Shown here in pieces: positions 33,041-40,588 of a stretch of 40,588 nt of DNA. The DNA comes from Minisyncoccota bacterium (GTDB lineage: Bacteria; Patescibacteriota; Minisyncoccia; JAHIHE01; JAGLIN01), in contig JAQUYG010000002.1 in NCBI GenBank assembly GCA_028691985.1, positions 1 to 40,588 on the forward strand, read 5' to 3'. The stretch's first letter is position 1, and each line of letters opens with the position of its first letter. Both the position numbers and the translations under genes were made by a program. The notes beneath the pieces were generated by a model. That model was not told where the DNA came from, did not search any database, and saw only the letters and a list, made by a program, of their open reading frames with translations.

Positions 33041-33706
33041 ATGAACAAAAAAAATCTCATAAACATATTAGTAATAACATTACTTTCTGTTGTATTGATC
33101 GGACTGATATTCTTCAAGAAAGAAGGAGATGAGATAGTTCCGGAAAGCGAAGGAGGAGGAGAAGCTACTCAAGAAAATGGAGGAGAAGATAAAAACGAGG
33201 AAGAAAGAAGGGTAAGCCCCAAAGCGATAGAGAAGGAACAAGAAAATGGTCGATTGTTCGCAGAAAGTTTTATTGCTGCGTATAAGTCCTATACTAATGG
33301 GGACTTTTCCAGCACCGAATCGCTCTACTATATGATGACCGACGAATTCCAAGCGGAGGAAGCCACCCGCATCATGCGGTTAAGAGATACAACGCTCTCG
33401 CAGGAGCACAAAACCGTGGAAGCCGAAGTAATAAGCTCTTATGTAAATTATTTTGACTATCAATCAAAAGAGCTATTGATAAGGGCTCTTGTGAGGAAAA
33501 ATTTTTATAAGGGGGTTATAGTACCAAGCCCCACTCAGGAAAATAACGATGCCACAAAAATCATCAGAGCAGATGGAACGGAATATCAGGGCAATTTTCA
33601 AGATTTGCTATATGCAACCGAAGAAGAAGTTCTGGAAATTGTCGCAACCAAGCAAGCTAATGGATGGAGAATAGACAGTAGCACAACCATATCCATAACA
33701 GAATAA
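33041..33706 (+). CDS. Signal-anchored protein, hypothetical
   Basis: A 221-aa protein with one N-terminal membrane helix (LVITLLSVVLIGLIFF) and an acidic low-complexity linker (EGGGEATQENGGEDKNEEE). A folded domain follows with RLFAESFIAAYKSYTNGDF at its start and EVLEIVATKQANGWRID at its end. A single membrane anchor plus a NTF2-like domain is the plan of VirB8/TrbF-type assembly proteins, so a role in pilus or secretion assembly is a fair guess, but the sequence evidence is weak. It is 30 bases after the large pilin-module gene and two bases before the VWA gene, so an operon is likely. Confidence 0.6.
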   Translation: MNKKNLINILVITLLSVVLIGLIFFKKEGDEIVPESEGGGEATQENGGEDKNEEERRVSPKAIEKEQENGRLFAESFIAAYKSYTNGDFSSTESLYYMMTDEFQAEEATRIMRLRDTTLSQEHKTVEAEVISSYVNYFDYQSKELLIRALVRKNFYKGVIVPSPTQENNDATKIIRADGTEYQGNFQDLLYATEEEVLEIVATKQANGWRIDSSTTISITE

Positions 33707-33708
33707 AA

Positions 33709-34989
33709 ATGAAAATATCAATAATAAAAAAAAGGGTCTTATTAATAACTTGTTTTTGCTTGTTATTATTTTTTTTCAATAACAAATTTGCAGATTCAGC
33801 CTCGGCTGCCAGTCCTGCTTGTACTGGAACCGTAGATGTAGTTTTTTATATTGATACTTCAGGATCAATGAGTGTAGAGTGGACTACAGTTTGTGAAAAT
33901 ATTGCTTCCATAGCGTCAGGCATAGAGGCTAAAGGCAATACGGTAAATTATTATATTTATCAGCTGGGTTCATGTGGAGAGACAGGAAGCTGCGTCGATG
34001 GAACAATTGCCATGGACTGTGAAAGCTGGGGGCCTGCCACTACCTGGGTCGCTAATAATTATCCATGGTCAGCCGACAGCAAGAGAATTGCGGTTCCTAT
34101 GAGCGATGAATGTCCATATTTGGGAGATTCTTGCAACACATTAGATTCTGTCTCTATAACAGATGCTATCGCTGCTGCCAATGCAAATAATGTCATAGTA
34201 TCTCCCATAATAAGTACCGGTGGAGTACCTTATGCTCACGGGACTGATTTAGCTAGCTCAACAAATGGCACCATATCCAATGCTTCAACTTCAGCAGGAA
34301 TAGTTACCGCCATAACGACCCTAATAACTAATGAAATGGGCGACATAGACGGTGACGGTTCACTCAGTCCCGCCTGTGGCGGAGATGACTGCGACGATTC
34401 CAATGCATCAATTTTTCCAGGAGAAGCTTGTTATAATCAATGTTTTGACAAGGTTCTAATGGCCGGAACCTGCGTAGTATCAGGAACTGGGGAATGTATT
34501 TACGACACAGAAATTGCCACCTGTGAAAATATGGGTGATGTTTGCAAACTCGACAGCTGCAAGAAAATAGAAGGTGGAAATGATATATGCGTAGCGGATT
34601 TTAGTGATGAAGATTTCTGCGGGGGGCTCGTTCCCTGCGGAAGAATGATAGATGACCCTTCAACCACAGACATCGATGAAACCGGGGAATGCTCCTTTTG
34701 CCACCTAGCTCTTCTTGCCAATAATACGATGAAGTACCTTATAGGAATAGCTTCGACTTTAGCACTTTTAGCAATCATAATTGCCGGCCTCCTTTATGTA
34801 ACATCAGGAGAAAATGTTGAAAAAAGAACCCAGGCAAAAACATATTTATCAGCAATCATCAAGGGCTATGTCACTATATTCGCCGCCTGGCTCATTGTCG
34901 ACTTTGTATTATCTGTCTGGGGATTCATTGACCCAGTAGGCGGCTCTTGGGATGTCGTATGTGAATATCTCTATGTGCTCATGAGGTAG
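33709..34989 (+). CDS. VWA-domain surface protein with C-terminal pilin module
   Basis: A 426-aa protein with a signal peptide and then a von Willebrand A domain starting VDVVFYIDTSGSMSVEW, whose DTSGSM is the MIDAS metal site. IDGDGSLSPACGGDDCDD is a calcium- or copper-binding type loop. Cysteine pairs follow (CENMGDVCKLDSCKK). The last 80 residues are the pilin module with IIAGLLYVTSGENVEKR. VWA domains at pilus tips are known adhesins in other bacteria; this protein could play a similar part. Start codon two bases after the previous stop. Confidence 0.82.
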   Translation: MKISIIKKRVLLITCFCLLLFFFNNKFADSASAASPACTGTVDVVFYIDTSGSMSVEWTTVCENIASIASGIEAKGNTVNYYIYQLGSCGETGSCVDGTIAMDCESWGPATTWVANNYPWSADSKRIAVPMSDECPYLGDSCNTLDSVSITDAIAAANANNVIVSPIISTGGVPYAHGTDLASSTNGTISNASTSAGIVTAITTLITNEMGDIDGDGSLSPACGGDDCDDSNASIFPGEACYNQCFDKVLMAGTCVVSGTGECIYDTEIATCENMGDVCKLDSCKKIEGGNDICVADFSDEDFCGGLVPCGRMIDDPSTTDIDETGECSFCHLALLANNTMKYLIGIASTLALLAIIIAGLLYVTSGENVEKRTQAKTYLSAIIKGYVTIFAAWLIVDFVLSVWGFIDPVGGSWDVVCEYLYVLMR

Positions 34990-34996
34990 ATATAGC

Positions 34997-35025
34997 TTGA
35001 CCTTTCGTAGTTTTTTTAATAGAAT
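34997..35025 (+). promoter_or_regulatory. Promoter for tRNA-Ile overlapping the upstream terminator
   Basis: TTGACC (34997-35002), 17 bases, TAGAAT (35020-35025). Transcription would begin near 35032, so the RNA lacks most of the 5' arm of the terminator hairpin at 35023-35051 and would not be stopped by it. Confidence 0.6.
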
Positions 35026-35056
35026 AGTACTGTTATCTAAACAGTACTATTTTTTT
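35023..35056 (+). terminator. Terminator of the pilin-module operon
   Basis: AATAGTACTGT and ACAGTACTATT form 11 perfect pairs around a seven-base loop, followed by a T run up to 35056. Confidence 0.9.
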
Positions 35057-35057
35057 A

Positions 35058-35131
35058 GGGCTATTAGCTCAGTCGGTTAGAGCGCGATCCTTATAAGGTC
35101 GATGTCCCTGGTTCGAGTCCAGGATAGCCCA
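35058..35131 (+). tRNA. tRNA-Ile (anticodon TAT)
   Basis: Acceptor GGGCTAT/ATAGCCC, D-arm GCTCAGTCGGTTAGAGC, anticodon stem CGATC/GGTCG with loop CTTATAA, T-stem CCTGG/CCAGG. The anticodon UAU reads AUA. Most bacteria read AUA with a CAU tRNA modified to lysidine by TilS, so a UAU gene is uncommon. The body matches isoleucine tRNA. CCA is not encoded. Confidence 0.9.
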
Positions 35132-35142
35132 CATAAAATAAT

Positions 35143-35170
35143 AAAAAAGCGGGTTTAAACCCGCTTTTTT
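35143..35170. terminator. Bidirectional terminator after tRNA-Ile
   Basis: AAAAAGCGGGTTTAAACCCGCTTTTTT is a perfect palindromic hairpin with A and T runs on its two sides; it can serve the tRNA and the opposing solute-binding-protein gene. Confidence 0.9.
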
Positions 35171-35192
35171 ACTAATATATCAATGATTTTCT

Positions 35193-36545
35193 TTAGTTTA
35201 ATTCCTTTATTTGATTTTTAGCATCACTTATTGCAATCACAAGGTCTTTTTTGTCTTCATTATCCGTAGAAATTATAGAGTCTATCATTTTCATCAACAC
35301 TTCATCATTTTTTTTGTTCTCAGTATCTTCCCAGCTTTTGGCGGTAAACACCTGAGAAGCAAAAGGGGCCATTTGACTACCAGAGTCGCTTGATTGCTGT
35401 TTAGCTAGAGTTAAATTTGCAGCGGGACGATTCGCTTGTTCTAGATAAAGTCCAGCATTTTCCGCCTGCGCGGCAAAATAAATAAATTCCCAGGCAAGGC
35501 TTTCGCAACTTACACTGACCCCATCTTCCTTGGTACAACTGGCACCTTTGGCAACAACGGGAGTCCAATAACTCGCGTAGTTTAACCTATCCTTCATATA
35601 CTGTTGAGGCACTGCTGCTATGCCATAGTTTAAGTTCCCGCCGGTTTTATTTTCTATATTTTCTATCTCATATGAATAATTTATGCTCATCGCCGCCTTT
35701 CCTTGAGTAAAATAGTCTATAGAGTATTGCTGGTCTTCTGGGTCCCAAGTATAAAACCTGTTATCAGAATTAGCAAAATCTGTATAGAATTTTATGGCAG
35801 TCATAGCTTCGACAGTCGAGAAAGAAGCTAAATTATCTGGGTATAATTGAGAATTATTTTGCATAACCATAAGCATAATTACATCAGAGCTCCTATTGAC
35901 CATTTCGCCTCCGCCGATAGTAGCGCCCAGCCTATCTATTCCACCTTTCTCATTCATAATCGTAAGTTTCTCGACATAATCCGTAAATTCCTGCCAAGTT
36001 TTAGGCGCAGTAATATAACCGGCATTTAAAAACATGTCTTTGTTATAGTACAAAGCCAAGGTATCTATATATAAAGGAAGAGAATAAATCTCTCCCTCAA
36101 TAATCAAATCCTCAGAAGCCACTGGAGCAAAAGTATCCTCGAATTCGTTAATACTCATCATACTTTCCGGGGCTGCAATAATTCTGTTCCGATATTTCGG
36201 AATCCAGGTGTTGAAAGCAAGGAAGATATTAGGGCTTTCCTGATTTAACATCTTATCCAGAAGAACATCTTCATAAGTATACTTATCTAATTGCTCATAC
36301 CTCACCGACACATTGAGATTTCTCTTCTTCGCCTCGTATTTATTGAAGGCTGCAATAATTTCCTTCCAATATCCGGCACTATCCATAGCGCCTACGAATG
36401 TAAGCGCTACCTTTTTAGGTGCCTCTTCAGTATCACCTTTCTCCCAAGGACACTGAGAAAGTGGAGCGCAACCTACCGTAGACCAGCCCACGGCAAAAAT
36501 AACAATAAGTACGAGCAGAATCAACACTATTTTTCCCTTAGCCAT
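35193..36545 (-). CDS. ABC-type extracellular solute-binding lipoprotein (family 1)
   Basis: A 450-aa secreted binding protein with a hydrophobic N-terminal signal (VLILLVLIVIFAVGW) and a lipobox-like TVGCAPL, so it is probably lipidated and tethered outside. Family 1 features include LTFVGAMDSAGYWKEIIAAFN at the start of the mature part, the hinge region LPLYIDTLALYYNKDMF, and the C-terminal ANRPAANLTLAK. Ligands of the family are sugars and oligosaccharides. No permease or ATPase genes lie beside it in the window, so its transporter is elsewhere or it works alone. Confidence 0.85.
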   Translation of the reverse strand: MAKGKIVLILLVLIVIFAVGWSTVGCAPLSQCPWEKGDTEEAPKKVALTFVGAMDSAGYWKEIIAAFNKYEAKKRNLNVSVRYEQLDKYTYEDVLLDKMLNQESPNIFLAFNTWIPKYRNRIIAAPESMMSINEFEDTFAPVASEDLIIEGEIYSLPLYIDTLALYYNKDMFLNAGYITAPKTWQEFTDYVEKLTIMNEKGGIDRLGATIGGGEMVNRSSDVIMLMVMQNNSQLYPDNLASFSTVEAMTAIKFYTDFANSDNRFYTWDPEDQQYSIDYFTQGKAAMSINYSYEIENIENKTGGNLNYGIAAVPQQYMKDRLNYASYWTPVVAKGASCTKEDGVSVSCESLAWEFIYFAAQAENAGLYLEQANRPAANLTLAKQQSSDSGSQMAPFASQVFTAKSWEDTENKKNDEVLMKMIDSIISTDNEDKKDLVIAISDAKNQIKELN

Positions 36546-36596
36546 AATAAAAATTAATAAATAAAAATTCTATGAAAATTTACCGTATTTATTAAA

Positions 36597-37172
36597 TTAA
36601 ACAGATTCAAAGAGAAAGCCGTAATGGGTAGTGCCCGCAGGAATGCTTTTTACAACCTTAAACCCATTTCTTATCGCCATTTTTTTGACTTCCTCTTCGG
36701 ATACGCAATTTTCAAATTTCGGCCCTAATGGCACATTTTTCGGAATCCAGTCTATAATAACAACCCTACCATTCGGAGCAAGAATCCTTTTTGCCTCTTG
36801 AAAAACCGAATCACAATCACTACACTGAAAGATAATGTTTGCAAGAACGACCAGATTCACCGAACCATCTGGAATCTTAGTCCCTCCTACAACCTCTACA
36901 TTAGCCCTTATAGTTTCAACATTCAATATACCAAATAATTTACTTTGACTCTGGATGGATTCTATTGCCGAACTCAAAACATCAACCGCATAAACTTTAC
37001 CACTGTTCTTAAGCCGCCTTGCCATAGGTATCGTAAAATATCCAGCGCCACAACCCAAATCGGCAATTACCATTCCCTCATGAATCTCCAATTTATCAAT
37101 AACCTCTTCCTGATTCATAAAACCGCCGCTGCCCACTTTTTGCACAGGAACAGAGTTTTGTTGCTTTTCCAT
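36597..37172 (-). CDS. SAM-dependent class I methyltransferase
   Basis: A 191-aa methyltransferase with the SAM-binding GxGxG motif as ADLGCGAGYFTIPMA (about residues 37-51), VYAVDVLSSAI and a catalytic-region LVVLANIIFQ. The fold and length fit a small-molecule or protein methyltransferase of the Methyltransf_11/25/31 type. The target is unknown. It lies about 50 bases from the solute-binding-protein gene and 28 bases from the gyrA end, in the same direction as both. Confidence 0.85.
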   Translation of the reverse strand: MEKQQNSVPVQKVGSGGFMNQEEVIDKLEIHEGMVIADLGCGAGYFTIPMARRLKNSGKVYAVDVLSSAIESIQSQSKLFGILNVETIRANVEVVGGTKIPDGSVNLVVLANIIFQCSDCDSVFQEAKRILAPNGRVVIIDWIPKNVPLGPKFENCVSEEEVKKMAIRNGFKVVKSIPAGTTHYGFLFESV

Positions 37173-37200
37173 ATTTTTATAGATAAATTTTTTGAAAATC

Positions 37201-39687
37201 CTATATTGTTGTCGCGGAAGCGATTGAATCTCCTTGTCCGAGCCTCATGATTCTTACCCCCTGTGTTGCTCTTCCCGATTTAGCAACCGAACCGAAAGCG
37301 ATTCTTATAATTTGCCCTTTCCTAGAAATTATCAAGATGTCTTTTTTGAGGTCATCCTCACTGACTATGTAAGCCGAAACCAGTTTTCCTGTTTTTGCGT
37401 TGAGCACAGCCGTCTTTATCCCACTTCCACCTCTCTTCTGCACCTTGTAAAATTTAAGTTCACTAATCTTGCCAAATCCGTTCTCAGTAATAGAGAACAC
37501 GAATTCATTATTCTCTTGTCCTTTTTCGATAACACCCATTCCAACAACCTTCGATCCCGATTTAAGTCTGATAGCTGCAACGCCCGAAGCAGACCTTCCC
37601 ATAGACCTGATATCTTTCTCGCTAAAACGGATTGCCTGACCGTCGGAAGAAACAACCATAACTTCATCGTCTCCATCGCTGGTCTTTACCCAGATAAGAC
37701 TATCTTCTTTCTTCAAGCTTATAGCAATAAGCCCCGATCTTCTGACATTCTCAAACTCCTCGATATTTGTTTTCTTAATTATACCATTTCTCGTTGCCAT
37801 TACAAGAAATTTCTCTTTACCATTCTTGTTCAAAGAAATAACAGCACTGATTTTTTCTTCTGGTGAAAGTTGAAGGAAATTAATGATTGCCTGTCCTTTG
37901 CTAGTTCTACTAGCGGCAGGAATTTCATAGGCTTTTATCTGAAATACTCTCCCCAAATTTGTGAAAAATAGGATATTGCTGTGCGTATTAGTGATGAAGA
38001 AATGTTCAACCATATCTTCCTCCTTAATGTTTCCTCCCGTCACACCCTTGCCTCCTCGATGCTGAACATGATAATCACCAAGTTCCATCCGCTTAACATA
38101 ACCAGCCTTCGTGATAGAGATAACAACATCTTCTTTTGGCACCAGATCCTCCTGAGAAAAATCTCCTATCGCGTTTTTATAAACCCTGGTTCTTCTCTCG
38201 TCCGCATATTTCTCTTTCACCTCCGCCAAATCGTCTTTGATGATGCCCATAATTTTACTCCTGTCCCCAAGGATAGCCTCCAGTTCCGCAATCAACCTGC
38301 GCTTCTCGTCCAATTCGTCTTTGATCTTTTTCTGTTCCAACCCGGAAAGTGTTTGCAACCTCATTTCTAATATCGCTGCCGCCTGCAAATCGCTCAATTT
38401 GAATTTCCTCATAAGGTCGACATGTGCCTTCTCTTTGGTAGCAGCTTTCTTGATGGTCTGAATAACCTCATCGATATGATCAAGTGCCTTAGACAATCCC
38501 TCCAAAATATGAGCTCTCTCTTTGGCTTTATCCAACTCATACTGCGTTTTCCTTCGCACCACTTCTTCGCGGTGAATGATATAATATTCCAAAATAGCCT
38601 TGAGGTTCAATACCCGTGGCTGTAAACCATCGACTAACGCCAGCATATTGAGGTGAAATGCCTTCTGCAAATCTGTAAGCTTGTATAGTTGATTCAAAAT
38701 CTTCTTAGGGTACGCATCCGCCTTGAGATCAATAACGATACGCACTCCTTCCTTATTGGATTCATCACGCAAGTCTCGAATACCTTCGATTTTTTTGTCT
38801 TTTACCAGATCAGCCATCCTCTCAATCAGCACAGATTTGTTAACCTGATAAATCATTTCGGAAACGATAATCTGAAATTTTCCCTTCTTATCCTCCACAA
38901 TATCCACTTTGGCACGCATATCAATTTTGCCTTTTCCTGTCGCATACGCCTGTAAAATATCTTTCTGATTATAAATATATCCACCAGTAGGGAAGTCAGG
39001 ACCTTTAATAAACTGCGCCAAATCCTCAATGCTCGCATCAGGATGATCAACAAGATACACCGTAGCATCCACCACCTCGCCCAAATTGTGCGGAGGGATG
39101 TTGGTAGCCATACCGACTGCGATACCAACCGCACCATTAAGGAGCAACTGTGGTACTCTAGATGGCAATACTACCGGTTCCTTACGGCTCTTATCATAGT
39201 TATCAATAAAATCAACCGTATTCTTGTTAATATCATAGACCATTTCTTCGGCAATCGGCTTGAGTTTTGCCTCGGTATATCTCATAGCTGCTGCACTATC
39301 ACCATCCATTGAACCAAAATTTCCCTGACCGTTTACCAATTGGTAGCGCATCGAAAAATCCTGTGCCATTCTGACCATAGACTCATAAACAGCGGCATCA
39401 CCGTGAGGATGATATTTACCGAGAACCTCACCGACCACTGACGCCGATTTCTTAAATTTCGCCTGTGGACGCAAACCCATATCATGCATGGCATAAAGGA
39501 TCCTACGATGGACCGGTTTCAATCCGTCTCTCACATCTGGAAGCGCACGGGAAACGATAACGCTCATCGCATAGTCTAAATAGCACTGCTGCATTTCATC
39601 AACGATTGCGATATCTTGCACCTTTCCGACAGAACCCTCTACAAAATCACTCTTCTGAATATCCTTCTTCTCTGTATCTTTTTTCAT
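37201..39687 (-). CDS. gyrA: DNA gyrase subunit A
   Basis: It cuts and reseals DNA to introduce negative supercoils with GyrB. The N-terminal winged-helix region has [39 protein letters not shown], and the catalytic tyrosine in [11 protein letters not shown]. The C-terminal beta-pinwheel carries the GyrA-box-like [10 protein letters not shown], which supports gyrase rather than topoisomerase IV. The 828 aa are normal. In the quinolone-binding stretch the positions equal to E. coli Ser83 and Asp87 are Ala and Glu. GyrB is not in the window. Confidence 0.95.
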   Translation of the reverse strand: MKKDTEKKDIQKSDFVEGSVGKVQDIAIVDEMQQCYLDYAMSVIVSRALPDVRDGLKPVHRRILYAMHDMGLRPQAKFKKSASVVGEVLGKYHPHGDAAVYESMVRMAQDFSMRYQLVNGQGNFGSMDGDSAAAMRYTEAKLKPIAEEMVYDINKNTVDFIDNYDKSRKEPVVLPSRVPQLLLNGAVGIAVGMATNIPPHNLGEVVDATVYLVDHPDASIEDLAQFIKGPDFPTGGYIYNQKDILQAYATGKGKIDMRAKVDIVEDKKGKFQIIVSEMIYQVNKSVLIERMADLVKDKKIEGIRDLRDESNKEGVRIVIDLKADAYPKKILNQLYKLTDLQKAFHLNMLALVDGLQPRVLNLKAILEYYIIHREEVVRRKTQYELDKAKERAHILEGLSKALDHIDEVIQTIKKAATKEKAHVDLMRKFKLSDLQAAAILEMRLQTLSGLEQKKIKDELDEKRRLIAELEAILGDRSKIMGIIKDDLAEVKEKYADERRTRVYKNAIGDFSQEDLVPKEDVVISITKAGYVKRMELGDYHVQHRGGKGVTGGNIKEEDMVEHFFITNTHSNILFFTNLGRVFQIKAYEIPAASRTSKGQAIINFLQLSPEEKISAVISLNKNGKEKFLVMATRNGIIKKTNIEEFENVRRSGLIAISLKKEDSLIWVKTSDGDDEVMVVSSDGQAIRFSEKDIRSMGRSASGVAAIRLKSGSKVVGMGVIEKGQENNEFVFSITENGFGKISELKFYKVQKRGGSGIKTAVLNAKTGKLVSAYIVSEDDLKKDILIISRKGQIIRIAFGSVAKSGRATQGVRIMRLGQGDSIASATTI

Positions 39688-39745
39688 ATTATTTTTACAT
39701 TATTATTTTCTAAGCCAAAAACAAAAGCCAACCGACCTCATTGGC

Positions 39746-39778
39746 AAAAAAACGCAGCAAGCCATTTTTGACTTGCTC
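39746..39778 (-). terminator. Terminator after the PepSY/FTP-like gene
   Basis: On the minus strand AGCAAG pairs with CTTGCT, followed by GCG and seven T; it sits directly at the stop of the gene starting at 40539 and before gyrA. Confidence 0.7.
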
Positions 39779-39780
39779 TG

Positions 39781-40539
39781 TTATCCTTCCAATATATCAG
39801 ACTTTTCAACCGAAACCAATCCGCCATTCTTAGCACCGATTAAAGCTTCGTATTCAGTCATATCCTCTTCTTTCGCAAAAAAGATATCCCATACCAAGTA
39901 AAAAGCATTTTCATATTCCGTAACTGCCAAACCGCCATCTTCATACATATATCCGTCTTCGCCAATTCCTTTCTCTGCCAAGAGTACCGCCTCTTTGAGA
40001 GAAACCCTCGGCTCAATCTCAAGCTCGATTCCTTTTTTCAAATTATCTTCAAGTCGCAAAAATTCTCCACTCCTTTCATCAAAAATCAAAATGAGATAAC
40101 TATCTAAAACAGGAAGGTCCTTGTAAAAATGTCCATATTCCAAATAGATAGAATCCTCTTTTTTTTCTACTCCGACAAATTTCAAAAAAGAAAAATCTCC
40201 CGTTTCGCCAAAAATATCTTGCCCATCAAGATAGGCGCCTCCTGCTTCCTGCCAAGAGGAAAGATTTTTTTCTTCTTCACCCACCACCCCAATTTCTTCA
40301 GCCTTGCTCAAAATATCATCCAAATTCCAATTGCCGACAACTTCTGGCATTTCCGGAAGACTCGTAATGTCCACCCCCACGCCACCCAACTTATGCAGAC
40401 TACTGTTTACTCCCGCCAACCACACACAAAAAACCCCGAGCATAGAGACAATCACCAAAGGCCAGAGCAACCGCATCTGCTCCCTTTCTCTACGATCCTT
40501 GCTTATAACTTCTTTTATTTTTGATATTGTTTTTAACAT
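39781..40539 (-). CDS. Single-pass membrane protein with PepSY/FTP-like repeats, hypothetical
   Basis: A 252-aa protein (ATG at 40539; the TTG one codon before is not preferred) with a basic cytoplasmic head, one membrane helix (LLWPLVIVSMLGVFCVWLAG), and an extracytoplasmic region. SIYLEYGHFYKDLPVLDSYL followed by LILIFDERSG resembles the fungalysin/thermolysin propeptide (FTP) strand-helix pattern; LKEAVLLAEKGIG and FYLVWDIFF resemble a PepSY unit. Such domains inhibit or chaperone proteases. No protease is next to it. The function is inferred from weak pattern match. Confidence 0.6.
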   Translation of the reverse strand: MLKTISKIKEVISKDRREREQMRLLWPLVIVSMLGVFCVWLAGVNSSLHKLGGVGVDITSLPEMPEVVGNWNLDDILSKAEEIGVVGEEEKNLSSWQEAGGAYLDGQDIFGETGDFSFLKFVGVEKKEDSIYLEYGHFYKDLPVLDSYLILIFDERSGEFLRLEDNLKKGIELEIEPRVSLKEAVLLAEKGIGEDGYMYEDGGLAVTEYENAFYLVWDIFFAKEEDMTEYEALIGAKNGGLVSVEKSDILEG

Positions 40540-40588
40540 CAATTTATTTGCATCAAAATTATTTTCCCAGATCCATCAAAACATATTG

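Noticed and set aside
1-40588. A CRISPR array or cas genes.
   Set aside because: No evenly spaced direct repeats and no Cas-like protein were found; the repeats present are palindromic and dispersed.

Overview
The window reads like a chromosomal segment of a Patescibacteria/CPR bacterium, probably Parcubacteria-like; this is an inference from gene content and no taxonomic marker settles it. The clues are an AT-rich sequence, four tRNA genes that all lack an encoded CCA end, a NadM-type adenylyltransferase beside NAD kinase, and many secreted Cys-rich proteins ending in a VirB2/TrbC-like two-helix pilin module of the kind common in these organisms. The standard code is used: UGA closes at least five other genes at sensible ends. 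LAYOUT. 0-2.5 kb: a REP-like repeat, a lone porB, a predicted ~105-nt RNA and a small membrane protein. 2.5-7.1 kb: the nadM-nadK pair, a Cys-rich surface protein, and an O-antigen-ligase/polymerase-like membrane protein whose reading frame contains three ParB-binding parS sites, with a fourth just downstream. 7.2-12.7 kb: tRNA-Ala, tRNA-Arg, the CCA-adding enzyme, a secreted repeat protein, endonuclease III, a second tRNA-Ala and a SpoIIM-like membrane protein. 12.8-14.4 kb: a GC-richer, archaeal-looking leuA interrupted by one in-frame TGA. 14.4-16.9 kb: a gene-poor island holding two homologous ~180-nt small RNAs with their own promoters and terminators, a four-way-junction RNA element, an attenuator-like leader, short ORFs and several inverted repeats. 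16.9-22.1 kb: rmlD, two pilin-module proteins, a WbaP-type glycosyl-1-phosphate transferase and RNase P RNA. 22.2-28.7 kb: small hypotheticals, recJ, a cassette with a DUF559 nuclease-like gene flanked by inverted repeats, a TraX-like protein and comM. 28.8-35 kb: ftsH, then four closely spaced genes, three of them ending in the pilin module (one small, one Ig-like, one VWA), then tRNA-Ile with the unusual anticodon UAU. 35-40.5 kb: an orphan solute-binding lipoprotein, a methyltransferase, gyrA and a PepSY/FTP-like membrane protein. HOW IT FITS TOGETHER. Housekeeping genes (cca, rnpB, gyrA, recJ, nth, ftsH, nadK) are interleaved with cell-surface functions (pilin-module adhesin-like proteins, polysaccharide initiation and polymerisation, rhamnose synthesis). 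The parS cluster suggests that this stretch lies in the chromosome-segregation domain near the replication origin. The most novel-looking items are the parS sites written into a coding frame, the duplicated small RNA, the four-way-junction RNA, and the family of five proteins sharing one C-terminal pilin module.
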